64,000 nt of DNA from Desulfolutivibrio sulfoxidireducens (GCF_013376475.1 NZ_CP045508.1:4004001-4068000), one strand, 5' to 3'. Positions 18,196-27,873 are shown, counted from the stretch's first letter. Program-made: numbers and translations. The notes: generated by a model not told the origin, from the letters alone.

Positions 18196-19347
18196 ATGGA
18201 CGAGACGCTCTGGCGGGAGCATCGCCGCCGGGTGATGGCCGAGGCCCGCCGGGTGGTGGTCAAGGTGGGCAGCGCGGTCCTGGCCGGCCCGGCGGGGTTG
18301 GACCAGGCGGTGGTGGCCGATCTGGCCCGGCAGGTGGCGGCGCTTGCGGCCGAGGGCCGGGAGATCCTCATGGTGTCGAGCGGGGCCGTGGCCGCCGGGC
18401 GCGGGGTCATCGCCAGCCACTACACCCCCTCCTCGGTGCCCCATCGCCAGGCGGCCTCGGCCATCGGCCAAAGCCGGCTGATCCACGCCTACGACCAGGA
18501 ATTCGCCCTCCACGGCAAGGCCGCGGCCCAGGTCCTGCTCACCCGCGATGACCTGGAGTGCCGGGAACGCTACCTCAACCTGCGCAACACCCTGCGCACC
18601 CTGTTCGACTTCGGGGTCATCCCGGTCATCAACGAAAACGATTCCGTGGCCGTGCAGGAACTGGTCTACGGGGACAACGACTGTCTGGCCGGACTGCTGG
18701 TGGGGGTGGTCGGGGCCGAGCTTCTGGTCAACCTGACCTCGGCCGGGGGGGTCTTCGCAAAAAACCCCGACGAGGCCCCGCGGGCCGCGCCCCTGGCCTG
18801 TATCCCGGACATCGGGTCCCTGGACATCGAGGCCATGTGCGGCCAAAAGACCCTGCTCGGCACCGGGGGCATGCACTCCAAGCTCTTGGCGGCCAAGCGC
18901 GTGGCCCAACTGTGCGCGCCGACCCTGATCCTGTGCGGCCGCGATCCCGGGGCCATGGTCCGGGCCTTTGCCGGGGAGGAGATCGGCACCTGGATCATGC
19001 CCGAAAAAAAGGCCATCTCCCGGCGCAAGTACTGGCTGGCCTACAACCTGGACCAAAAGGGCGGCATCGTCATCGACGCGGGCGCGGCCAGGGCCTTGCG
19101 CGAGGGCGGCAAGAGCCTTTTGCCGGCCGGCATCGTGGACGTGACCGGGGAGTTCGGGGTGGGCGCGCCGGTGCGCATCCTTCTGGCCGACGGCGAGACC
19201 GTCGGGGTGGGGCTGACCAACTACGGGGCGTCCGACCTGAAAAAGATCATGGGCCTGCGCAGCAACCGCATCGCCCAGGTCCTGGGCCAGGCCTCGTATC
19301 CCGAGGCCGTGCACCGGGACAACATGGTCCTGGGGGCGGCGGTCTGA
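18196..19347 (+). CDS. proB: Glutamate 5-kinase with PUA domain
   Basis: A 383-residue enzyme that phosphorylates glutamate in proline synthesis. The amino-acid-kinase domain (about 1-260) shows VVKVGSAVL near 22, VSSGAVAAGRG near 60, PVINENDSVAVQEL near 145 and GTGGMHSKLLAAK near 222. The C-terminal PUA domain (about 285-370) begins at GGIVIDAGAARAL. The length matches the two-domain bacterial form. The ATG at 18196 is preceded by GAGGGG. The 237 bases upstream are AT-richer than average and likely hold its promoter. It runs convergently towards cheA. Confidence 0.95.
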   Translation: MDETLWREHRRRVMAEARRVVVKVGSAVLAGPAGLDQAVVADLARQVAALAAEGREILMVSSGAVAAGRGVIASHYTPSSVPHRQAASAIGQSRLIHAYDQEFALHGKAAAQVLLTRDDLECRERYLNLRNTLRTLFDFGVIPVINENDSVAVQELVYGDNDCLAGLLVGVVGAELLVNLTSAGGVFAKNPDEAPRAAPLACIPDIGSLDIEAMCGQKTLLGTGGMHSKLLAAKRVAQLCAPTLILCGRDPGAMVRAFAGEEIGTWIMPEKKAISRRKYWLAYNLDQKGGIVIDAGAARALREGGKSLLPAGIVDVTGEFGVGAPVRILLADGETVGVGLTNYGASDLKKIMGLRSNRIAQVLGQASYPEAVHRDNMVLGAAV

Positions 19348-19399
19348 GGGCCGGCCCGTTCAGCGTCCGCGCCAGCGCTTCTTTTTCGAGGACGCGACG

Positions 19400-21541
19400 C
19401 TACGCCGCCTCGCGCCTGACCGAGGCCACAAGCGTGGGCACGTCCAGGATCAGGGACATGGAGCCATCGCCGTTGATGGTCGCCCCGGAGATGCCCTCCA
19501 CGGCGCCGATGTAGGCGCCCAGGCTCTTGATGACCGTCTGCCTCTGCCCCACCACCTCGTCCACGGCCAGTCCGGCCCGCTGGCCCTCGTGCCGGGTGAC
19601 CACCACCTGCTCGATGGCCGGCGGCTCGCCCGAAAGCCCGAACACCTCCCGCAGCCGGAGGTAGGGCACGAGCTCCCCGCGCAGATGGATGGTCCGGTTA
19701 CGGCTCGAGCTTCGCCAGGACTCGGCCGGCAGCTCCACGCATTCCTCCACCAGGGACAGGGGCACGATGTAGTGTTCGTCCCCGGAGCGGACCTGCAACC
19801 CGTCGATGATGGCCAGGGTCAGGGGCAGCTTGATGATGATCCGGCTGCCCGCGCCGGGTTCGCTTTGGATCTCGATCTTGCCGCGCAAGGACTCGATGCC
19901 CCGCTTGACCACGTCCATGCCCACGCCCCGGCCGGAGATATTGGTCACCTTCTCGGCCGTGGAAAAGCCCGGCAGAAAGATCAGGCTGAATATCTCGCCC
20001 TCCGTGAGCCGGGACTCGGCCGAAACGAGCCCCTTCTCCACGGCCTTGGCCCGGATTTTCCCCGGGTCCATGCCCCGGCCGTCGTCGATGATGCGGATAA
20101 CCACCTCGCCGCCGGCGTGCTCGGCCGAGAGCACGATCCTGCCCACAGGCGGCTTGCCGTGCTCCATGCGCTCCGTGGGCGACTCGATGCCGTGGTCGAT
20201 GCTGTTGCGCAAAAGGTGCACCAACGGGTCGCCGAGCTGCTCGATGACCGTCTTGTCCAGCTCGGTCTCGCCGCCCTCGGTGACCAGCTCGATCCGCTTG
20301 TGCATCTCCGAGGACAGATCACGCACCAGCCGCCGGAAGCGGCCGAAGGTGGTGCCGATAGGCAGCATGCGGATGCCCAGGGTATTGTCCCGCAGCTCGT
20401 TGGACAGCCGCTCGATCTCCTCGGCCACGCCGGTCAGGGCCGTGTGCCCGATGGCGCCGGCCAGTTGGCTGAGCCTGGCCTGGGCGATGACCAGTTCGCC
20501 CACCAGGTCGACCAGGTCGTCAAGCTTGGCCGCGTCCACCCGCAGGCTGTGCACGGGTTCCCTGGCCGGGGTCTTGCGGGCCTCCAGGGCCGGTGCGGCC
20601 GGTGCCGCCGCCCCGGCCGGGGCGGCGGGGGTGGACGGGCCGGACGCACGGTCCGCCGAGTCTTCCCGCGGCGGGATCGGGACCCCGGCCGGAGCCGGGG
20701 CATCCCCCCGGGTCACGGACGGCGGGGCGGCCACGGCCTCGCCCGGCACGGGGGGAGCCTTCGGGGTCCGCCACACGTCGGCCAACTCCCACTCCTCCAC
20801 GGATTCCACCGTCGCCTCGGTCTCGTCGTCGAGAAAGATGAATACGTCACGAATGGCGTTCTCGCCCCGATCCGTGGTCAAAAGAACGGTAAACCGCACC
20901 GGGCAGGCCGTGGGGTCGAACCGGTCGAGGAGCGGCGTCCGCGACAGGTCCGCCTCCACCCGGCACTCCCCGAGTCCCCGCAGTTCGTCCAGAAGGGCCA
21001 GCACATCGCCCGCGCCCTCCCCGTCAAGACGCTTGGGGGCGTAGGTGACCCGGAATGTCCGGGGCGCGGGGGGCGCTTCGGCCTCGCCGGCCCTCGGCCC
21101 GAGGGTCTCTGGGGCCGGCGGGGCCGTTTCCCCGGCCCGGGCGTGGGAAGAGACATCGAGATTTGTGCCGCGCAGGAGCTCCCGCAAGGCCTCGGAAAGG
21201 GCCGCGTCCTTTTCCGCTTCCAGATCCGCGCCCTCGGCCAGCATGGCCGCGAAGCGGTCCCGCGCCGCGAAGGCCAGGTCCAGGAGGGCCTTGTCCACCT
21301 CCCGCCAGCCGCCGCGCACATGGTCGAAGACCGACTCCACAGCATGGGCCAGGGCCACGGCCGCGTCCACCCCGAACATGTCGCAGGCCCCCTTGAGGGT
21401 ATGCACGGCCCGGAAGACGCGGTTGACCAGCTCCGCGTCCCGGGGGGATTTTTCCAACTCAAGAAGCGCGCCGTCGAGTTCGGCCAGGGTTTCCCCCACC
21501 TCTTCCATGAAAAGCCCCCGCATCCCGTTGTCCACGGCCAT
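19400..21541 (-). CDS. CheA-type histidine kinase
   Basis: A 713-residue kinase. Domains in order: P1 HPT with H47 (AVHTLKGACDMFG), a variable region with a P2-like segment near 170-250, a proline/alanine-rich linker, P3 dimerisation (LRVDAAKLDDLVDLVGELVIA near 380), the P4 ATPase (HLLRNSIDHGIESP, then DDGRGMDPGKI and GRGVGMDVVK), and a C-terminal P5 CheW-like domain. All catalytic motifs are intact. It is the last gene of a minus-strand operon with an HPT protein, STAS, RsbW-like and REC-phosphatase genes. No CheW, CheR, CheB or receptor gene is adjacent, so it may serve regulation other than motility. Start at 21541 or 21547. Confidence 0.92.
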   Translation of the reverse strand: MAVDNGMRGLFMEEVGETLAELDGALLELEKSPRDAELVNRVFRAVHTLKGACDMFGVDAAVALAHAVESVFDHVRGGWREVDKALLDLAFAARDRFAAMLAEGADLEAEKDAALSEALRELLRGTNLDVSSHARAGETAPPAPETLGPRAGEAEAPPAPRTFRVTYAPKRLDGEGAGDVLALLDELRGLGECRVEADLSRTPLLDRFDPTACPVRFTVLLTTDRGENAIRDVFIFLDDETEATVESVEEWELADVWRTPKAPPVPGEAVAAPPSVTRGDAPAPAGVPIPPREDSADRASGPSTPAAPAGAAAPAAPALEARKTPAREPVHSLRVDAAKLDDLVDLVGELVIAQARLSQLAGAIGHTALTGVAEEIERLSNELRDNTLGIRMLPIGTTFGRFRRLVRDLSSEMHKRIELVTEGGETELDKTVIEQLGDPLVHLLRNSIDHGIESPTERMEHGKPPVGRIVLSAEHAGGEVVIRIIDDGRGMDPGKIRAKAVEKGLVSAESRLTEGEIFSLIFLPGFSTAEKVTNISGRGVGMDVVKRGIESLRGKIEIQSEPGAGSRIIIKLPLTLAIIDGLQVRSGDEHYIVPLSLVEECVELPAESWRSSSRNRTIHLRGELVPYLRLREVFGLSGEPPAIEQVVVTRHEGQRAGLAVDEVVGQRQTVIKSLGAYIGAVEGISGATINGDGSMSLILDVPTLVASVRREAA

Positions 21542-21588
21542 CCGCATCCCCCCGGGGCCGCGCGCCCCGTCATCCGGTTGTCCCGCGG

Positions 21589-22812
21589 CTACTCCCGCGA
21601 ACCATACAAAAGCCCGGCCCCGATTCCCGCCTCGGACAATGCCCCGGGGGTGAAGCCGGCCCGGCGGGCCTGCTCGGCCAATCCCCCGGGGACCTCCCCG
21701 GCATGGCCGAGCCAAAGGCCCCTGGCGGCGAAGCTTCTGGCCGCGCTGACCAGGGCCACAAGCCCCGACAGGCCCGGCGCGGCCTGGGCTGGAAACTCCA
21801 GGCGGGCCCCAAGACCCCTTTCCAGGCAGGCCGCAAGGGCCGCCGCGAGGTCCGCGCCGCCGGGATTCCCATCCCCGGCCTGGCCCGGCATTGGGTCGAA
21901 GGCCACCCTGGCCAGGGTCTCACCCGCGGCGGCGGCCACCGCCAGCGTCCCGAAACGCGCGCTCCAGGCCCGCCCGCCCGGGACCGCCGCGTCCCCGGCC
22001 GGGCAGGCCCCGGCCCCAGGCGGCGGCGAAGCGGCCCGGGCCAAAAGGGCCCGCGTGTCCAGGAGCCGGATGCGCCGCTCTTCCAGGGCGAACAGGTAGC
22101 CGACCACGTCGGGCTCGACGATGGTGGCGAAGAGCACGAAAAGGGGAATGCTGTTGGCCGGGGGCGCGTCCAGGTCGCCCACGGCGGCCAGGTCCATGCG
22201 GCAGTCCACGATCAGCCCGCTGGCGTCCATGGCCGCGAAGATGTCCAGGGGGGTCTTTTTGCGGGCATGCACGTCGTGGATGAGGTCGTATTCCACGAGA
22301 TACAGGAGCTTGCCGCCCTTGGTGGCCTGTTCCAGGCCCAGGCGGTCCTCGGAGAAGAGCACCCTTCCGTCTGGCAGGGCGATGTCCACGGTTTCGGCCA
22401 AGGCGGCCTTTTCCTCCGGGGGCAGGTGTTCCACGGCGAGCCTGGAGAGGTCGGCCAGAAGCCCGGAGATGTCTTCCTGGTCGCTTGTGGCCGCGTGCTC
22501 CACCAGGGCCCGCAGCCGGTCGAACCCGTGGAGCAGGATGGTGACCACCCGCGTATCCGGGGCGATTTCGCGGCTTCGGATCATGTGCAGCACGTTTTCC
22601 AGCTTGTGCCCCAGGTCCCGGGTGTTCTGGAGGTTGAGGAACCCGGCCCCGCCCTTGATGGAGTGGGCGGCCCGAAAGACCTTGTTCACCAGTTCCTCGT
22701 CGATGTCCGCCCCGCCGCGCTCCATGTCCATGAGGCAGGACTCGATGTCGCCCAGGTGTTCCCGGGTGTCCTCCACGAACAGGGCCATGATCTCGTCATC
22801 CATGTGTTCCAC
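21589..22812 (-). CDS. HPT-domain protein, partner of CheA
   Basis: A 407-residue protein. An N-terminal HPT domain (H50 in AAHSIKGGAGFLN) is followed by a domain around 150-265 that resembles the variable region of the adjacent CheA, and then an alanine- and glycine-rich C-terminal domain with no recognised motif. It has no ATPase, so it must receive phosphate from another kinase, most simply the CheA 47 bases downstream. The GTG at 22812 is preceded by GGGAGG; an internal ATG at 22803 is the alternative. It looks like the product of duplication of the N-terminal half of CheA. Confidence 0.82.
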   Translation of the reverse strand: MEHMDDEIMALFVEDTREHLGDIESCLMDMERGGADIDEELVNKVFRAAHSIKGGAGFLNLQNTRDLGHKLENVLHMIRSREIAPDTRVVTILLHGFDRLRALVEHAATSDQEDISGLLADLSRLAVEHLPPEEKAALAETVDIALPDGRVLFSEDRLGLEQATKGGKLLYLVEYDLIHDVHARKKTPLDIFAAMDASGLIVDCRMDLAAVGDLDAPPANSIPLFVLFATIVEPDVVGYLFALEERRIRLLDTRALLARAASPPPGAGACPAGDAAVPGGRAWSARFGTLAVAAAAGETLARVAFDPMPGQAGDGNPGGADLAAALAACLERGLGARLEFPAQAAPGLSGLVALVSAARSFAARGLWLGHAGEVPGGLAEQARRAGFTPGALSEAGIGAGLLYGSRE

Positions 22813-22833
22813 GCAAGCCTCCCGGGACGCCGG

Positions 22834-23136
22834 TCACCCTTCCAGGACGAAATGTCTGTCCAGGCGCATGGTCCGGAACAGTCCCAAAATATCGCTCCCG
22901 GTGTTTCTGATGCGCAGTTTCTCTCCCGACTTGCCAAGGGTGTTGTGGGCCGCGACAAGCAGCCCCAGCCCCACGGAGTCGATCATCCCGACCCCGGCCA
23001 GATCCACGGTCAGGGCCCCTGGCCCCTGCGCCATGACCTTTTTGAGTTCGGCCCGCAAGTCCTCGGCGGCGGAGGCCACGATATCACGCCCCGGCCGCAC
23101 CACCGCGCATCCCGCTTCGTAAACGATCTCGCTCAT
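22834..23136 (-). CDS. STAS-domain anti-anti-sigma-like protein
   Basis: A 100-residue STAS domain. The phosphorylatable serine lies in the MIDSVGLGLLVAAHN motif (about residues 51-65), the RsbV/SpoIIAA signature. It is expected to be phosphorylated by the RsbW-like kinase encoded immediately upstream and dephosphorylated by the REC-phosphatase further upstream. It overlaps the kinase gene by ATGA, so the two are translationally coupled. No sigma factor gene is adjacent. Confidence 0.9.
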   Translation of the reverse strand: MSEIVYEAGCAVVRPGRDIVASAAEDLRAELKKVMAQGPGALTVDLAGVGMIDSVGLGLLVAAHNTLGKSGEKLRIRNTGSDILGLFRTMRLDRHFVLEG

Positions 23137-23657
23137 GTCGTCTTCCCCGTGTCGTCCGGGCGGGCATCCGTCCCGGGGGACGGGCCGCTCCTTTTTTTGA
23201 CCAGCCTGACCACGTTTCCCGCGGCATTGAATATGAGTTCGTCGGCATAGGCCTGCATGATGCAGATGCCCCGGCCGGATTCGGCCTCCGGCGAGGGCAG
23301 CCGGCCCAGGCGCGCCCGCCAGTCGAAGCCGGGTCCCTGATCGGAGACCGTACACTCCACGGCGTCGCCCGCCAAGCGCACGCGGCAGGACACCTCCCGC
23401 CTGGGCCCGCCCCCGCCATGGAGCACGGCGTTAAGCAGGGCCTCGCGCAACAGGAGCTTTATCTCGAAAAGGGGCCACCGACCGTGGCCGGACAGATAGT
23501 CCGACACCTCGGCCACGGCCCGGTCGATGTTGGCCGTCTCGGCCGAAAAGACCAGGTGGGGACCGCCCGGACCGCCCCGCGATTGGTACACGCCCTCTCC
23601 TCCATACCGCTTGCGCCGGTCCGGGACACCGTCCGCCCCCGAGGCCGAACCGCCCAT
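23133..23657 (-). CDS. RsbW-like serine kinase / anti-sigma factor
   Basis: A 174-residue protein with a HATPase_c_2 domain: N box LREALLNAVLHGG near residues 70-82, G1 box SDQGPGFDW near 105 and the ESGRGICIMQAYAD G2 region near 125. These match SpoIIAB/RsbW-type kinases that bind ATP and phosphorylate STAS partners. The C-terminal 25 residues are charged and probably disordered. It overlaps both neighbours (TGATG with the phosphatase, ATGA with the STAS gene), which implies fixed stoichiometry. Confidence 0.88.
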   Translation of the reverse strand: MGGSASGADGVPDRRKRYGGEGVYQSRGGPGGPHLVFSAETANIDRAVAEVSDYLSGHGRWPLFEIKLLLREALLNAVLHGGGGPRREVSCRVRLAGDAVECTVSDQGPGFDWRARLGRLPSPEAESGRGICIMQAYADELIFNAAGNVVRLVKKRSGPSPGTDARPDDTGKTT

Positions 23658-24880
23658 CAGACCTCGAGACCCAAAAGCACCACGTCGTCCTCATGCCGGA
23701 TCGATGATCCGGTCAGGCGCCGGGCGGCCTCGTCCACGGCCTCGGCCATGGGCCGGTCCCGGGTGTCCCGGCAGGCCCGGACCAGGTGGTGAAGGCCCTG
23801 TTCCCTTGTCCGGCCGCCCTGGCCGAAGCGCTCCACCAGGCCGTCCGTATACAGGAAGACGCGGTCCCCCGGCTCGACCTTGCGCTCCAGGATGCCCAGT
23901 TGCACGGTGTCGAAGACCCCCAGGATGTCGCCCTCGACGTCCAGCGGGCAGGCCTGTCCCCCGGCCGTCACCAGGACGGGCGGCGGGTGCCCGGCGTTCA
24001 CCAGGGTCAGCCTGCCCCGGGTCCGGTCGAGTGCGACCAGGGCCGCGGTCAGATGTTTGCCGTCCTTGAGGATCCCGGTGAGCACGGCATTGATGTTTTT
24101 CAGGGTCTCCCTTGGGGTGAACAGGGGGCCGGAATTCTGGCGCAACAGGGCCTTGAGCGAGGAGGTGACAAAGGATGCGCCCAGGTCGTGGCCCGAGATG
24201 TCGGCCACGAAATAGCCCATGGACCGTTCGGTCATGGGGAAGACGTCGTAGAAGTCGCCTCCGGCCTCCAGGACCGGGATGTAACGCACGGCGAAGCGGG
24301 CCTCGGGCAACTCGCCGGGATCGACCAGGATGGCCCGCTGGGCGTCGCGCAACTGCCTGAGCTTGTCGGTCTGCACCTTGAGCATGGCCGCATGGGACTG
24401 CCGGAGCCGGATATGCAGCTTGACCCGGGCCAGGACCTCCTCCTTGGCGAACGGCTTGGCGATGTAGTCCACGGCCCCCATCTTGAGGCCCCGCACCTTG
24501 TTGTCCACATCGCCCAGGCCCGAGATGAAGATGATGGGCACATCTCCCGCCACCGGATCGGCGAGGAGTTTTTCGCAGGTGGTGAAGCCGTCCTCCTCGG
24601 GCATCACGATGTCCAGGATGATCAGTTCGGGGCGGATTCGCGGCGCCAGACGGCGGGCCTCGGGGCCGGAGGCGGCGCGAACGGTGCCGAATCCGGCCTC
24701 GCGCAGCATCCATTCGAGGGTCATCAGATTGACCACCTCGTCGTCCACGATGAGAATGGTGGGGGGGTGTTTCATACTCTGGCGCGCAAAAGGCCCGGGG
24801 ACGGCCTCCCCTTTGCCGGAAGAAGTTGTGCGGGAGCGCCAACGCCCGATGATGCCTAGCGAGTTTGTAGCATCCTCCAT
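23657..24880 (-). CDS. REC-PP2C (RsbU-like) phosphatase
   Basis: A 407-residue protein. A REC domain (ILIVDDE, LIILDIVMPEEDG with the phosphoacceptor Asp, ISGLG, and YIAKPFAKEE) is followed by a short coiled coil and a SpoIIE-type PP2C phosphatase (GGDFYDVF, VADISGHDLGASF, VNAGHPPP, FLYTDGLVER, then EDDVVLLGLEV). It should dephosphorylate the STAS protein when the receiver is phosphorylated. The start at 24880 has GGAG seven bases upstream; a start at 24775 would put the receiver at the very N-terminus but lacks a ribosome-binding site. It heads the five-gene operon. Confidence 0.9.
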   Translation of the reverse strand: MEDATNSLGIIGRWRSRTTSSGKGEAVPGPFARQSMKHPPTILIVDDEVVNLMTLEWMLREAGFGTVRAASGPEARRLAPRIRPELIILDIVMPEEDGFTTCEKLLADPVAGDVPIIFISGLGDVDNKVRGLKMGAVDYIAKPFAKEEVLARVKLHIRLRQSHAAMLKVQTDKLRQLRDAQRAILVDPGELPEARFAVRYIPVLEAGGDFYDVFPMTERSMGYFVADISGHDLGASFVTSSLKALLRQNSGPLFTPRETLKNINAVLTGILKDGKHLTAALVALDRTRGRLTLVNAGHPPPVLVTAGGQACPLDVEGDILGVFDTVQLGILERKVEPGDRVFLYTDGLVERFGQGGRTREQGLHHLVRACRDTRDRPMAEAVDEAARRLTGSSIRHEDDVVLLGLEV

Positions 24881-25046
24881 GCGGATACTCCAAACAAAAA
24901 AACCGAATGAGCCCGGCTCCAAACAATTGCGGACGATCGAGAATCCCAGTATGGTCCTAAATTCGCACGTCGGGCGTGACTCTCCGGCGCGCCGGAATCC
25001 TGGCCGCCGTCGCGGCGGCCCTTTCGGGGAGGCGGGAGCCCATCCT

Positions 25047-25508
25047 ATGGATTACAAAGCCAAGATCAAGGAGTTGTTGCGCTCCAAAAAGCAGGAATTG
25101 TCCATCCTGGCCATCTGGCTGGTGAGCCTTTTGCCCGGACTTATCGTCTCCATCCGCAAGGGAGACCCCTTCTACGCCTCCCTGCTGGTCCTGTTCATCC
25201 AGTTTCTGGCCTCGTTCGGGTCCATCACCCTGTTCGGGGTCATCGCCCAACTGGTGTGCTACAAATACATCGAATCCGTCGAGGTCCACGACCGGATGAT
25301 GGACGGCCTGTTCTACGGCTTCCACGCCGGCATCGTCATCTGGATCCTGTACGCCTTCTACCACATCCTCTTCGGGCGCAAGATCATCGGCGACGTCAAC
25401 ACCCTGGTGGCCTTTTTCGGCATCACCTGCATCGCCAGTTGCGTCATCGGCATCCTGTGCGGCTTCGTGGCCGGAAAATACCGCGACCGCAAAAACACCC
25501 TCATATAG
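25047..25508 (+). CDS. Four-helix inner-membrane protein of unknown function
   Basis: A 153-residue protein with a short basic N-terminus (MDYKAKIKELLRSKKQE) and about four hydrophobic helices at roughly 18-36, 43-66, 92-110 and 120-142, ending in a basic tail. No family motif was recognised. It is transcribed alone, divergent from the RsbU-like operon and convergent with the HDOD gene. Positive-inside charges suggest both ends lie in the cytoplasm. Confidence 0.75.
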   Translation: MDYKAKIKELLRSKKQELSILAIWLVSLLPGLIVSIRKGDPFYASLLVLFIQFLASFGSITLFGVIAQLVCYKYIESVEVHDRMMDGLFYGFHAGIVIWILYAFYHILFGRKIIGDVNTLVAFFGITCIASCVIGILCGFVAGKYRDRKNTLI

Positions 25509-25567
25509 AGACGTTCCCGCGCATCCGGGGCAAACCGGCGACGCGGGAAAGGGCCTTCCGGGACGTT

Positions 25568-26827
25568 TCAGGCGTCGTCCGGCAAAAACACGGCCAGGAC
25601 GGACTCCACCTGCTCGTCCACCCGGGCCATGGCCTCGCCCAGGGCCCCGGGCGCCACGCCAAGCGTGGCGAAGGCCTCGGGGACCAGGGGCGGCACGAAG
25701 ATTTCCCCGCTCGATCCCATGCGCATGGCGTTGACCACCAGGTCGGCCACGTGGACCACGGCCGGTTCCACGGTCCAGGCCGGACGGCCCGGGCCGTGGT
25801 GCGAACGCACGGCCCGGATCAGGTTCTCCGGGAAACGCCATCCGGACAAAAGGACCCCGCCCAGGGTCGCGTGATCGAAGCCAAAGACCTGCCGCTCGGC
25901 CAGGCAAAGAAGCATGTTCTTCCGGCGGGCCAGCCACAGGGCCCGGCCCGAGGGCCGGGGCAGGTTGCGGTACAGGACCAGCCGCCCCACGTCGTGCAAA
26001 AGCCCGGCCACGAAAAGCCGCTCCATGCCGTCCCTGCCGCAGGCGGCGCACCCGGCCAGGGCCGAGGCCGCCAGGCCGCAGGCCACGCTGTGCTTCCACA
26101 CGGCCTTGACCTCGACCAACCCCGGGGGCAGGTCCCGGAAAAGCGAGACCACGGAGATGCCCAGGGCCAGGGTGGTCAGTTGGCGGCTGCCCACGATGGT
26201 CACGGCCCGGGAGAGGGTGTCCACCTTGGTCGGGAATCCGTAAAAGGCGCTGTTGACGAGCCTGAGGAGCTTGGCCGCCAGGCTTTGGTCCATGCCGATG
26301 ACCCGGGCGGCGTCGCTGGCGGTGCTTACGGGGCTGTTTAAGACCTCGCAGATGCGGGCGAAGACGTCGGGCAGGGACACCAGGGCCGGGTCCGCCGCCG
26401 CGATCTCCTCGGGCGAGGGCAGGGGGCCGGTCTCGTCGTCCTGGTCGTCAGCGGGCAAAAGGGGTGCGGGGGGGTCCGGGAAGGCGGTTTTTTTGCGCAC
26501 CATGGCCCTGGCCACCCGGGGCTGGCACAACCGGAACAGCTCGGCCAGGGCCGGATGCTTGATCCCGGCGAAAAGGAAGCGGGACCGCAGGTGGTCCCTG
26601 GCCGCTTCCAGGACCAGGGGATCCAGGGGCGCCTCCGGTTCCTGTCCGGCGCGCCCGCCGGTGGGCTCGACCAGGACCGAGGCCACTTGGTGGAGACGGA
26701 AAAGCCCGGCATGCCGCTTCGCAATCACCGTGCCCCGGGCGGCCACCAGGGCGCCGCCGGGACGCAGGACATCCTCGGCCAGGACCATGCCCGGCTCAAG
26801 CTGGGAAACGGGAATTTTTACATGCAT
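25568..26827 (-). CDS. HDOD-domain signalling protein
   Basis: A 419-residue protein. The N-terminal 60 residues (MHVKIPVSQLEPGMVLAEDV) match the short domain often placed ahead of HD-GYP and HDOD domains. The HDOD domain covers about 165-370, with VIGMDQSLAAKLLRLVNSAF, the LSRAVTIVGSRQLTTLALG helix and GLLHDVGRLVLY. It keeps an HD pair (HD at about 295) but lacks GYP, so it may lack phosphodiesterase activity. An acidic linker lies near 145-160. A ribosome-binding site (GGGAGG) is rather distant from the chosen ATG. Probably monocistronic. Confidence 0.87.
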   Translation of the reverse strand: MHVKIPVSQLEPGMVLAEDVLRPGGALVAARGTVIAKRHAGLFRLHQVASVLVEPTGGRAGQEPEAPLDPLVLEAARDHLRSRFLFAGIKHPALAELFRLCQPRVARAMVRKKTAFPDPPAPLLPADDQDDETGPLPSPEEIAAADPALVSLPDVFARICEVLNSPVSTASDAARVIGMDQSLAAKLLRLVNSAFYGFPTKVDTLSRAVTIVGSRQLTTLALGISVVSLFRDLPPGLVEVKAVWKHSVACGLAASALAGCAACGRDGMERLFVAGLLHDVGRLVLYRNLPRPSGRALWLARRKNMLLCLAERQVFGFDHATLGGVLLSGWRFPENLIRAVRSHHGPGRPAWTVEPAVVHVADLVVNAMRMGSSGEIFVPPLVPEAFATLGVAPGALGEAMARVDEQVESVLAVFLPDDA

Positions 26828-26968
26828 CGTGTCCGGACGCGGCCCCTCCCTTGGCGGAGTCCGGCACGTGCCGCAGCCGCCTGTCGCCGCGTCCTTTGTC
26901 AATGATATGAAGCGGCCCAGACGGCCTGTCAAGGACCTTTCCAGGCGAAAACGGCGCGACGGACCGGC

Positions 26969-27775
26969 CTAGGGCGCCGTCTCCGGCGTCTTGTCCGAAT
27001 AGTACGGGGGCGTGGGGCTCAAAAGGCCCCGGCCGTTCTTATCGAAAATGGGGTACGAGGCCAGGCCCCATTTCTGGAGCCGGAAGCGGGCCGAGGTCTC
27101 AAGCACTCCCAGACCGTAGGTCACGCTGCGGGAGAAGTTGATGGAGGAGGCCTCCTCGAAATATTTCGTGGGACAGGACACCTCGCCGATGCGAAATCCG
27201 AAGTGGATGGTCTGGGCCAGCATCTGGTTGTCGAACACGAAGTCGTCGGAATTCTCCCACAGGGGCAATGTTTCCAGAACCTCCCGGGAAAAGGCCCGGT
27301 AGCCGGTGTGGTATTCCGAGAGCTTGGCGTCGAGCATCAGGTTCTGGGCCAGGGTCAGGAAGCGGTTGGCGACGTATTTATAAAGAGGCATGCCGCCCTT
27401 GAGCGCCGTGCCGCCCAGGATGCGCGAGGCGATGCAGGCGTCGTATTCCCCGCTGGTGACCAGGTTGGCCATGGCCGGGATGATCTTCGGGGTATACTGG
27501 TAGTCGGGGTGGACCATGATGACCACGTCCGCCCCGAGCCGCAGGGCCTCCAGGTAGCAGGTCTTCTGGTTGCGGCCGTAGCCCCAGTTCTTTTCGTGCC
27601 GGAAGCAGCGCAAACCCAGCGTCTGGGCCTGGCCGATGGTGTCGTCGCGGCTGCAGTCGTCGACGAGCACCACCTCGTCCACGATGTCCTTTGGGATATC
27701 GGCGCAGGTGCGTTCCAGGGTGGCGGCCGCATTGTAGGCGGGCATGACCACCACAACCTTTTTTTTGTTCATCAT
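26969..27775 (-). CDS. GT2 family glycosyltransferase (polyprenyl-phosphate sugar synthase type)
   Basis: A 268-residue GT-A glycosyltransferase: [18 protein letters not shown] at the N-terminus, [15 protein letters not shown] near 35-48, [11 protein letters not shown] near 63, and [10 protein letters not shown] near 87 in place of the usual DxD region. [10 protein letters not shown] near 165 resembles the acceptor loop of dolichyl/polyprenyl-phosphate mannose synthases. It has no membrane helices, so would work at the membrane surface. It is divergent from an ArnT-like membrane transferase that could use its lipid-linked product. GGAG precedes the tandem ATG start. Confidence 0.87.
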   Translation of the reverse strand: MMNKKKVVVVMPAYNAAATLERTCADIPKDIVDEVVLVDDCSRDDTIGQAQTLGLRCFRHEKNWGYGRNQKTCYLEALRLGADVVIMVHPDYQYTPKIIPAMANLVTSGEYDACIASRILGGTALKGGMPLYKYVANRFLTLAQNLMLDAKLSEYHTGYRAFSREVLETLPLWENSDDFVFDNQMLAQTIHFGFRIGEVSCPTKYFEEASSINFSRSVTYGLGVLETSARFRLQKWGLASYPIFDKNGRGLLSPTPPYYSDKTPETAP

Positions 27776-27873
27776 GGGATCATCTCCGGGAAACGTCGTA
27801 TTGCCGGGGTGAAAGACCCGGGGGGGGAGCGCCGCGCGGCGCGTCGAAACACACGGGACGTGGCGGACAGGGA

